This document shows positions 1-5,689 of a stretch of DNA of 6,268 bases, piece by piece. The stretch comes from Chloroflexota bacterium (GTDB lineage: Bacteria > Chloroflexota > Dehalococcoidia > Lucifugimonadales > JADFKI01): NCBI GenBank assembly GCA_009838595.1, contig VXRI01000056.1, positions 1-6,268 of the forward strand. The letters run 5' to 3'. A model generated the notes under the pieces. It worked only from the letters and a program-made list of their open reading frames with translations. It ran no database searches and had not been told where the DNA came from. The first letter of the stretch is position 1; the number at the start of each line of letters is the position of its first letter. A program made the position numbers and the translations under genes.

Positions 1-294
1 ACTTTCTATTGCTCAATTCACCCTCTGATTCCAACTAGCACCAATGGTTATTAGGATAGACCGAGTTGCTATTTGCCGAATCTCACTCGCAAATTTGCTT
101 GCATCCAATTGTAATTCAGAGCATCGTATAAGTGAAACACTACTATGGGCTTGATATCAGTTTGCTGATATACTGCAATCCAATCTCACCAATCTCGCCC
201 TTTGCCCGTCGCAGAGCAGGGATATGTGATATGGTGGTTCATCGCACAATCTTTGGCTAGTCTCAAAGAATAAATCTCGCGCTGGAACTTGGAA
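1..294. other. AT-rich non-coding stretch with two palindromes
   Basis: I see no convincing gene here. The base composition is clearly richer in A and T than the flanking coding DNA. Two small symmetrical sequences stand out: the perfect 10-bp palindrome GCAAATTTGC at 89-98, and a 7-bp inverted repeat ATATCAG/CTGATAT with a 4-base spacer at 154-171. Either could be a regulator site or transcript hairpin for the zinc-finger gene that follows, but short palindromes are frequent in AT-rich DNA. I found no good pair of -35 and -10 boxes. The upstream partner of the anti-sigma-type gene, if there is one, lies outside the window. Confidence 0.5.
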
Positions 295-585
295 ATGATG
301 ATGTCTGTGCAAAGCCGCATACTTCATCCGATAATGCGCCTGTTTGGACGCGGCGTGATGCCGCCTGCCTGCGCAGAGGCGCGGGCGTACTCGTCCGAAT
401 ACATCGACGGCGAGCTGACGGATGCTGAATTGGAGCATCGGATTCGCCTGCACATAAGCGGCTGCCCGCTGTGCGAGGCGTTCTTCCGCACAATGCGCGA
501 GACCATCGCCGTGCTGCACCAAGTGCCGGCCCAAACCGCCCCCGCCGGCTTCACCGACCGCGTCCGTCGGAACATACGCAACTGA
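295..585 (+). CDS. Small zinc-finger anti-sigma-type protein (zf-HC2/ZAS)
   Basis: This short soluble protein has the zinc-binding anti-sigma (ZAS) layout: an upstream Cys, then the YIDGELTDAELEH segment typical of the first helix pair, then HISGCPLC, which is the H-x3-C-x2-C signature. Numbered from the TTG at 289, the putative ligands are C28, H55, C59 and C62. In this family the domain clamps an ECF sigma factor and may respond to redox or other signals. There is no transmembrane helix, and the protein ends about 36 residues after the last Cys, so it would act in the cytoplasm. The start is uncertain: TTG 289 and three successive ATGs at 295, 298 and 301 are in frame. GGAA at 284-287 suits 295 and GGAA at 291-294 suits 301. 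Two stops stand in tandem (TGA 583-585, TAG 586-588). No sigma factor gene is adjacent within the window, so the partner is unknown. Confidence 0.75.
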   Translation: MMMSVQSRILHPIMRLFGRGVMPPACAEARAYSSEYIDGELTDAELEHRIRLHISGCPLCEAFFRTMRETIAVLHQVPAQTAPAGFTDRVRRNIRN

Positions 586-681
586 TAGACGCTGTTGACA
601 AGTGCATTTGAGCCGCAAGTTCAATTGTCCCATTTTCCTCCACATGGCTGATTGGGGTATGTTAACTTTGAGATTGAATAG

Positions 682-711
682 GCGGGGCGCAACGACGGTA
701 GGGCGTCCCGC
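682..711. repeat. GC-rich stem-loop in the gap before the ETF gene
   Basis: GCGGGGCGC at 682-690 pairs with GCGTCCCGC at 703-711 over nine positions, one of them a G-T wobble, leaving a 12-base loop. No T-run follows, so it does not look like an intrinsic terminator for the upstream gene. It resembles the small palindromic units that are scattered between genes in many bacterial genomes, but one copy cannot show that it is dispersed. Confidence 0.45.
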
Positions 712-751
712 GGTCGTATCTACGGAATAACGCCATATCGGACACAAAATC

Positions 752-769
752 CAGTACATTCAGTACATT
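752..769. repeat. Exact 9-bp tandem duplication
   Basis: CAGTACATT occurs twice head to tail (752-760 and 761-769). It lies six bases before a second tandem duplication, which suggests local replication slippage or a repeated regulator half-site upstream of the ETF gene. Confidence 0.6.
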
Positions 770-775
770 CCCATG

Positions 776-810
776 CCCATGTCAGCCCCATGTCAGCCCG
801 CCACATGGGG
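776..810. repeat. 11-bp tandem duplication running into a perfect 8-bp hairpin
   Basis: CCCATGTCAGC is present twice in tandem (776-786 and 787-797). The second copy contributes the left arm of a perfect inverted repeat, CCCCATGT (786-793) and ACATGGGG (803-810), with a 9-base loop. The duplication means that either copy of CCCATGT could pair with the right arm, giving two mutually exclusive hairpins. The structure ends 66 bases before the ETF start codon. A role in the leader of the ETF transcript is possible, but no T-run or recognisable riboswitch core is visible. Confidence 0.55.
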
Positions 811-876
811 AAAGATACTAATCGATAAGCATCTCTGAAACCTAGCGCAGTATCCTCAGCCCGAAAGCCCGACACC

Positions 877-2754
877 ATGAAAATAGCCGTCTGCATAAAA
901 CAGGTGCCCGTCGTATCGTTGCTGAAGTTCGACAACGAATCGCGGCGCGTGGTGCGCGATGGCGTGCCGAGCGAGGTCAACCCGTTCGATGTGCTAGGCA
1001 TGTCGCTCGCGGCAAACCTGAAGCGGCAGCACGATGCCGAAGTGGTCGTTTTTACGATGGGACCGCCGCAGGCTCGCGACGCGCTGGTGCAATGCCTAGC
1101 GATGGGCGCGGACAGCGCTGTGCATCTGAACGACCGCGCATTCGCAGGCAGCGATACGCTGGCGACCGCACGCGCGCTCGCGCTCGCCTTGGCGCAAGAC
1201 GACTACGACTTGATTATTTGCGGACGCAACAGCGTGGACGCCGAAACCGGACAGGTCGGCGCGGAAATCGCCGATATGCTCGACTTGCCGCAAGTCAGCG
1301 GTGTGCGCCGTCTTGAATTGAACCCTGATAGTGATAGCTTCGCGCTCGAAGCGGAGCGCATCACGGACGAGGGCTATGATGTCGTGCGCTGCGCCTTGCC
1401 CGCGCTCATCACCGTCACGGAGGATGTCGCGCCGGAGATATACCCGCGCCGTGCAGAGCGTCAGGCGGCGCAGGAGAAGCCTGTCGCCACGCTGACCGCC
1501 GCCGACCTAAGCGATGACGCAAGTGTGTTCGGCGCAGACGGCTCGCCCACATCTGTCAGTGAAATTTACTCCATCGAACCTGAGCGCGAAGGCATAGTCG
1601 TGCGCGACAAGCCCGCCGTCGAAGCCGTGAGCGAACTGATGGCATATCTCGATGCACGGGGCGCGCTCGGTAGCGCTGCTACCACTGCCGGCGTAAGCGA
1701 TGCTACAAGCGCGGCTGTTCAACGCGGCCCATTGCGAGCATGCGGCGATGCCGGCGCCATATGGGTGCTCGCCGAGATGCTAGGCAGTGAATTGCGTCCG
1801 ATTACGCTCGAACTGCTCGGGCGATCGTGCGAACTCGCGGATACGTTGAACACCAGTGTCGAAGCGGTGCTGATTGGCGCTGCCGCCAATGATGCTGCGG
1901 ACGAATCCACGCGCCACGCGAACACGCTGGCGGCATATGGCGCGGACCGCGTGCTGCTTGCGCAGGATACGCGGCTTGCGGAATACGAAGTTTCGCAGTA
2001 CACAGCCGTTCTCGCGGACGCGATAGCCACGCATCGTCCTTATGCCGTGCTGCTCGGCTCGACCGTGATGGGCAGGGAACTCGCGGCGCGGCTGGCGGGC
2101 AGGCTATCACTGGGGCTGACCGGCGACTGCATCGGGCTGGAAGTGGACGATGAAGGTCGGTTAGTGCAGCTCAAGCCCGCATTCGGCGGCAACATCGTCG
2201 CGCCGATATTATCGAACACTACACCATATATGGCGACCGTGCGCCCGGGCTTGCTAACGCCCGTCGTGCCGGACAGCGGCATTGATGCGGTCGTAGAGCG
2301 ACTATTGGTTGATGGCTTGGGCGATGCGCGAGTGCATATCATCGACCGCGTCGTGGACGAATCGGCGGAAGGCGCGGAACTTGACAGCGCGCATACGATA
2401 ATCAGTGTGGGCAAGGGCATAGGCGGTCCCGAAAACCTGCCGCTGCTGCGCGAACTTGCAGACGTTCTTGACGCGCCATTGGGAGCGACCCGCGACGTAA
2501 CCGAGCTTGGTTGGCTGCCGCGCCAGTACCAGATAGGTCTGTCCGGCAAATCCGTATCGCCGCGCCTATATTTTGCCGTGGCGCTGAGCGGCGTGTTCAA
2601 CCACACTGTAGGCATCGGCAAGGCGGGCACGGTAGTAGCCATCAACCATACCGCGCGAGCCCCAATCTTCCGCGCCGCAGACTTCGGCATAGTAGGCGAT
2701 TACACGGAAGTTGTCCCCGCGCTAATCAAAGCACTGAAAGCGCGCGGGGGCTAA
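877..2754 (+). CDS. etfBA: Fused electron-transfer flavoprotein, EtfB-EtfA on one chain
   Basis: ETF carries electrons between flavin dehydrogenases (for example acyl-CoA dehydrogenases) and a quinone oxidoreductase or ferredoxin. It is normally made as separate beta and alpha subunits. Here both are on one 625-residue chain. Residues 1 to about 250 are EtfB: the start MKIAVCIKQVP, the nucleotide-loop GRNSVDAETGQVG (116-128) and ERITDEGYDVVRCALPALIT (160-179). After a linker of about 40 residues rich in Ala, Ser and Thr, EtfA begins near 292 (AIWVLAE). Its C-terminal FAD domain shows LGATRD (535-540), GWLPRQYQIGLSGKSVSPRLY (545-565), SGVFNHTVG (571-579), VVAIN (586-590), and APIF...DFGIVGDY (595-609). 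The SGA(I/V)QH motif of usual EtfA reads SGVFNH. The start is fixed by the canonical N-terminus, and the ribosome site is weak (GAAAG, nine bases upstream). It stands alone: gaps of over 200 bp flank it and no fixC, fixX or ETF-quinone oxidoreductase is next to it. Confidence 0.95.
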   Translation: MKIAVCIKQVPVVSLLKFDNESRRVVRDGVPSEVNPFDVLGMSLAANLKRQHDAEVVVFTMGPPQARDALVQCLAMGADSAVHLNDRAFAGSDTLATARALALALAQDDYDLIICGRNSVDAETGQVGAEIADMLDLPQVSGVRRLELNPDSDSFALEAERITDEGYDVVRCALPALITVTEDVAPEIYPRRAERQAAQEKPVATLTAADLSDDASVFGADGSPTSVSEIYSIEPEREGIVVRDKPAVEAVSELMAYLDARGALGSAATTAGVSDATSAAVQRGPLRACGDAGAIWVLAEMLGSELRPITLELLGRSCELADTLNTSVEAVLIGAAANDAADESTRHANTLAAYGADRVLLAQDTRLAEYEVSQYTAVLADAIATHRPYAVLLGSTVMGRELAARLAGRLSLGLTGDCIGLEVDDEGRLVQLKPAFGGNIVAPILSNTTPYMATVRPGLLTPVVPDSGIDAVVERLLVDGLGDARVHIIDRVVDESAEGAELDSAHTIISVGKGIGGPENLPLLRELADVLDAPLGATRDVTELGWLPRQYQIGLSGKSVSPRLYFAVALSGVFNHTVGIGKAGTVVAINHTARAPIFRAADFGIVGDYTEVVPALIKALKARGG

Positions 2755-2865
2755 TATAAGACACGGGTAGGCGAAGTTGCTGCCCGCCGAGTACGCAGAT
2801 GTCCCTCATCCCTGTGGGAAAAGTCTAGAAAGGGGGCAAGCCGAAATCCTACGCAGTCCATGAAC

Positions 2866-2899
2866 GCCCCTTGCCGGAGCATCATCCGGCTATTGGGGC
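2866..2899. repeat. Interrupted stem-loop downstream of the ETF gene
   Basis: GCCGGA (2873-2878) and TCCGGC (2885-2890) form a perfect 6-bp stem with a 6-base loop. Outside small unpaired stretches (TT and TATT), GCCCC (2866-2870) and GGGGC (2895-2899) extend the stem by five pairs. Only AAAACC follows, so on the plus strand it is not a classical terminator. It lies about 110 bases after the ETF stop, so a weak or factor-assisted transcript end or a dispersed palindromic unit are both possible. Confidence 0.4.
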
Positions 2900-2901
2900 A
2901 A

Positions 2902-2929
2902 AACCTTCCAATTTGGGAAATGGAAGGTT
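2902..2929. promoter_or_regulatory. 9-bp inverted repeat upstream of the CDGSH gene
   Basis: AACCTTCCA (2902-2910) and TGGAAGGTT (2921-2929) are perfect inverse complements around a 10-base spacer. The inner TTT and AAA also pair if one A is bulged, giving 12 pairs around GGG. It ends 47 bases before the ATG at 2977, a position suitable for a dimeric regulator site or a 5' leader hairpin. No T-run follows, so I do not call it a terminator. Confidence 0.4.
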
Positions 2930-2976
2930 CGATTATTGGCAGGTAGTGTAAACGAGATAGATACAAGGAGGGTACA

Positions 2977-3171
2977 ATGGCAGACACGACGGTTACCACG
3001 CGGAAGAATGGCCCCTACCTGGTGCAGGGCGGTATCAAGATTGTGGACGCAGACGGCAACGAGGTCGCGATTGACGGTGACAGCGACATGGTCTTCTTGT
3101 GCCGCTGCGGCGAATCCGCGAACAAGCCCTTCTGCGACGGCAAGCACCGGCAGGTAGGTTTCGAGGCATAG
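2977..3171 (+). CDS. CDGSH-type [2Fe-2S] iron-sulfur protein
   Basis: This 64-residue protein has the single CDGSH iron-sulfur motif C-x-C-x2-S-x3-P-x-C-D-G-x-H as CRCGESANKPFCDGKH. The cluster ligands are C42, C44, C53 and H57 (three Cys and one His, the signature of mitoNEET-like proteins). The position after CDG is Lys instead of Ser. Proteins of this family hold a redox-active, labile [2Fe-2S] cluster and act in electron or cluster transfer; the specific partner is unknown. There is no signal peptide or membrane anchor, so it should be cytoplasmic. The start is well supported: AAGGAGGG at 2965-2972 is a near-perfect Shine-Dalgarno four bases before the ATG, much stronger than for its neighbours. 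An intrinsic terminator follows 26 bases after the stop, so it probably forms its own short transcript. Size is typical for bacterial single-motif members. Confidence 0.92.
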   Translation: MADTTVTTRKNGPYLVQGGIKIVDADGNEVAIDGDSDMVFLCRCGESANKPFCDGKHRQVGFEA

Positions 3172-3197
3172 CCCGCGAACTGCGCCTTTGGCATTGT

Positions 3198-3246
3198 GAG
3201 AGGGTTTGGCGAGCGTATGTAGAACGACATTGCCAAGCCCTCTTTT
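3198..3246 (+). terminator. Probable rho-independent terminator after the CDGSH gene
   Basis: AGAGGGTTTGGC (3199-3210) pairs with GCCAAGCCCTCT (3232-3243) over 12 positions with one G-T wobble, followed directly by a run of four T (3243-3246). Within the loop ATGT (3217-3220) can pair with ACAT (3227-3230). It begins 26 bases after the CDGSH stop codon and separates this gene from the halogenase-type gene. The T-run is short, so termination may be partial. Confidence 0.65.
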
Positions 3247-3310
3247 ATCGCCCGAGAAATCGAAAAATGCAAGCTTATCTCCATCATAATCCCAATGATT
3301 TCTCACAGGT

Positions 3311-3326
3311 CATTCCGTGCGGAATG
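3311..3326. promoter_or_regulatory. Palindrome upstream of the halogenase-type gene, candidate operator
   Basis: CATTCCG (3311-3317) and CGGAATG (3320-3326) are perfect 7-bp inverse complements separated by two bases, giving a compact 16-bp symmetrical site that ends 64 bases before the ATG at 3391. The tight spacing looks more like a dimeric repressor site than a transcript hairpin, because a 2-base loop cannot form. I could not place a good promoter around it, and no regulator gene is adjacent. Confidence 0.4.
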
Positions 3327-3390
3327 TGGACGCGGATATACCCTTCTCTCTCGATTGGGAAAGTTGAGACGGAGCAAGTGAGGCGGCTGA

Positions 3391-5130
3391 ATGTCGGCTG
3401 ACAATCCTATAATAGTCATCGGTGGCGGACCGGCGGGCGCTTGCGTCAGCACGCTGCTCACGCGCATGGGATTTCCTGTCCTGCTGCTGGAACGCGAGCG
3501 ATTTCCCCGCGCGCATGTCGGCGAGTCTCTGCTGCCCGGCAGCATCCCCATCTTAGAAAGCCTCGGCGTGATGGATGAAGTGCGTCAAGCGCGTTTCACC
3601 GTCAAGCCCGGCGCGACGATGATCTGGGGCACGGAACGCAAGCCATGGAGTTGGCGCTTTAGCGAGACTCACACCAGCAATCCGCACGCGTATCAAGTCT
3701 GGCGCCCCGAATTCGATGCCATATTGCTAAACAACGCGCGGCGCTCCGGCGTCGATGTGCGAGAAGGCTGGCAAGTTACGCGTGTCCTCGTCGCCAATAA
3801 CGGCGCCGCCACCGCCGTCCGCTGCCGGTCGGTGGATAACGCATCGGCACGCGGCGCACCCGCCGGCGCATCATCCATGGATATGACCATGGATTTTACG
3901 GCGGCAAGAGATATATGGCAGGCCGACCTATCGCCGACAGATAGCGTAAAAGCGGGCGCATTATTGGCGGAAGTCGAACTACAAGCGCGCTTTGTTGTGG
4001 ACGCGAGCGGGCAGAGCGGTGTATTGTCGCGGCAGCTTGGCTTGCGCGAGTGGGACGACTTCTTTCGCAATCTGGCGGTGTACGGCTACTACGCGGGCGG
4101 CGCGCGCCTGCCTTCGCCCGACGAAGGCAACATCCTCATCGAATCGCAGCCGAACGGATGGCTGTGGCACATCCCATTGCGCGACGGCTGGGCGAGCGTG
4201 GGCGCGGTCGTGGACGCCGATGTGGGACAGCGCGGCATACGCGAACTGGGATCCAAGCGTTTTCTGCAATCGCAGATAGCCGCCGCGCCGTACCTCGCCG
4301 AAATGTTGCAATCCGCGACTATGGCGACCTCGCCCGAAGTCGTGCGCGATTGGTCCTATCGCTGCCGCTCGTTGCATGGACGCGGATACATCCTCGTAGG
4401 CGATGCGGGCTGCTTCATCGACCCGCTGTTCTCGTCGGGGGTGCATCTCGCGCTGACATACGCCGCGCTTGCCGCCGCCGTGGTCGCGTCCGCGCTGGAA
4501 GACTCAACGATTGCAAGCCCCGCCGCGCAGATGTACGAGCAGATGTATTACCGAGAGTACGGGCATTTTCGCGAGCTTGCGCGGCTGTTCTATTCAAGCA
4601 ACCGCACGGCGGATTCGTACTTTTGGGAGGCGCGAAGGCTGTTGGATGACGATCCCGCGCTAACGCCGCGCCAGTCGTTCATCCAGCTCGTCGCCGGACA
4701 ACCATCGCGCGGATACGAGCGTGTCGCATTGTCCAAAGGATTGCTGCCTCCGGCGTTCAGAAACAGCGTCTCCACAGTTGAATCGGAACGCCGGTGCCGC
4801 CGCGCGCAAGGCTTGCCGCAAAACGCGCCACTGCGACTCGCGGAAGGCGCGCGCTTGCAGAGGCAGCCGGTTCTGGACGGCGATAGGTTCGTGTGGGGCG
4901 TCGGGCTGGTTACGGACGCACATCAGGAGGGGATACCGTGCAGCGCGCTGGTGTCGCAATTGCTAAGCCGCCTAGACGGACATTCAACCGCGTCCGAAGC
5001 CATAGCATCCCTCTGCGCCGCCATCCCTCCCGAAATGACTACGCAAGCCGAGCAAGCCGCTATGCAAGCCCTTGCGCTGCTATATGTGGACGGCGCGATT
5101 ACGCCCTCGCTCGGAAATGTGGAAGGCTAG
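3391..5130 (+). CDS. FAD-dependent halogenase-type flavoenzyme
   Basis: This 579-residue enzyme belongs to the flavin-dependent halogenase branch of FAD monooxygenases, which use FADH2, oxygen and halide to halogenate aromatic substrates. Visible in order: GGGPAG (11-16) and LLLERERFPR (31-40) of the FAD Rossmann fold; HVGESLLPG (42-50); K72 in VKPGATMIWG, at the place expected for the catalytic lysine; VVDASGQSG (202-210); the halogenase motif W-x-W-x-I-P as WLWHIP (257-262); and GDAGCFIDPLFSSG (337-350), which includes F-x2-P-x2-S-x-G. Tryptophan halogenases have PLES in the last motif, whereas here it is PLFS, as in phenol- or pyrrole-type enzymes. Two oddities: residues about 147-197 look like an insertion, and residues about 490-579 form an extra domain. 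The start is good: GAGG at 3380-3383 is seven bases before ATG. The closest alternative is a halogenase-like hydroxylase or reductase. No flavin reductase is adjacent, and the gene has its own upstream gap and converges on ccmE. Confidence 0.85.
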   Translation: MSADNPIIVIGGGPAGACVSTLLTRMGFPVLLLERERFPRAHVGESLLPGSIPILESLGVMDEVRQARFTVKPGATMIWGTERKPWSWRFSETHTSNPHAYQVWRPEFDAILLNNARRSGVDVREGWQVTRVLVANNGAATAVRCRSVDNASARGAPAGASSMDMTMDFTAARDIWQADLSPTDSVKAGALLAEVELQARFVVDASGQSGVLSRQLGLREWDDFFRNLAVYGYYAGGARLPSPDEGNILIESQPNGWLWHIPLRDGWASVGAVVDADVGQRGIRELGSKRFLQSQIAAAPYLAEMLQSATMATSPEVVRDWSYRCRSLHGRGYILVGDAGCFIDPLFSSGVHLALTYAALAAAVVASALEDSTIASPAAQMYEQMYYREYGHFRELARLFYSSNRTADSYFWEARRLLDDDPALTPRQSFIQLVAGQPSRGYERVALSKGLLPPAFRNSVSTVESERRCRRAQGLPQNAPLRLAEGARLQRQPVLDGDRFVWGVGLVTDAHQEGIPCSALVSQLLSRLDGHSTASEAIASLCAAIPPEMTTQAEQAAMQALALLYVDGAITPSLGNVEG

Positions 5131-5183
5131 GGCGAGAACGCAAAAAGGCTTTGAGCTGGCAAGTGTCGGTGTCTAGCAGTGGA

Positions 5184-5214
5184 ATAGGGGACGGCGAATA
5201 GAATGCGTCCCTAT
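5184..5214. terminator. Imperfect stem-loop between the convergent genes
   Basis: ATAGGGGACG (5184-5193) pairs with CGTCCCTAT (5206-5214) if one G is bulged, with a 12-base loop. It sits in the 80-bp gap between the halogenase-type gene and ccmE and overlaps the ccmE stop codon. It could serve as a transcript end for either strand, but there is no T-run on either side, so this is only a possibility. Confidence 0.25.
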
Positions 5215-5666
5215 GCTGACGGCTCTTCGTAACCGCCGTAGTCGCTGGTGGACTCGTCGCCGGCTTCAATGTACTTAGAAGGGCATTTTACCAGCACGTT
5301 TTGGCTATGGAAGATGCCGTCTGTGCCGTAATTGCCTTCGAGGATTATCTCGGAGTGGGGGTTGAAGAAGAGGTCGGGCAGCACGCCTTCGTAGTTCGCG
5401 GCGATGATTAGCGCGCCGTCCTGCGCGGCTGCGTCCGTGTCAGCCAGCCGGAAATGCGCTATCGTAGAGCCGTCCGGGCGCACAAACGAATCCTCGACTA
5501 GACTACCGCTCACACGCACCAGTTTGCCGTCAGGCGTTGGCCCTATCTCCGCGAGTTCGCTGACCGTGTACGAATACACCGTCGCGCTCTGGAACGCGAT
5601 GAAACCGAGATAGCCGAGCGCGCCTACCAGCACGACGGCGGCGATGATGAATTTCAGGTTCAGCAA
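5211..5666 (-). CDS. ccmE: CcmE haem chaperone, cysteine (CxxxY) type
   Basis: CcmE receives haem from CcmC/CcmAB and passes it to CcmF for attachment to apocytochrome c outside the membrane. From the TTG start the protein has 151 residues, close to E. coli CcmE: a short positive N-terminus, one membrane helix (about 6-26), then an OB-fold domain with YSYTVSELAEI, GKLVRVSGSLVEDS, FRLAD, YEGVLPDLF, EGNYGTDGIF and VLVKCPSKY. The usual haem-binding histidine is replaced by C128 with Y132 four residues on (CPSKY), the variant known from some archaea and sulfate reducers. The tail is acidic (EAGDESTSDYGGYEEPSA). I chose TTG 5666 because GAGGAG lies six bases upstream and the helix follows at once. 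An ATG at 5708 is in frame but would overlap the upstream gene. It follows that gene by 23 bp, probably in one operon. No other ccm gene is in the window. Confidence 0.88.
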   Translation of the reverse strand: MLNLKFIIAAVVLVGALGYLGFIAFQSATVYSYTVSELAEIGPTPDGKLVRVSGSLVEDSFVRPDGSTIAHFRLADTDAAAQDGALIIAANYEGVLPDLFFNPHSEIILEGNYGTDGIFHSQNVLVKCPSKYIEAGDESTSDYGGYEEPSA

Positions 5667-5689
5667 GCGGGTCTCCTCATTTGCGGTGG

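Noticed and set aside
595..625. TTGACA at 595-600 as the -35 box of a promoter for the ETF gene
   Set aside because: The best -10-like sequence, TTCAAT at 620-625, has only four of six matches and a 19-base spacer. This is too weak to call.
157..759. Long minus-strand reading frame of 200 codons
   Set aside because: It is antisense to the zinc-finger gene, crosses non-coding AT-rich DNA and the stem-loops, and its product shows no recognisable domain; the plus-strand frame has clear family motifs.
2040..2690. Minus-strand frame of 216 codons inside the ETF gene
   Set aside because: It is antisense to the well-conserved alpha FAD domain. The product is a Ser/Pro/Thr-rich low-complexity sequence typical of the complement of GC-rich coding DNA.
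2936..2964. TTGGCA and AGATAC as a promoter for the CDGSH gene
   Set aside because: The spacing is fair, but transcription would begin inside the Shine-Dalgarno, which would be useless for the strong ribosome site seen.
3391..5130. Reading the FAD enzyme as a geranylgeranyl reductase or FixC-type ETF dehydrogenase
   Set aside because: WLWHIP and FIDPLFSSG fit halogenases better, and there is no iron-sulfur domain or fixX next to it, although the families share the same FAD fold.
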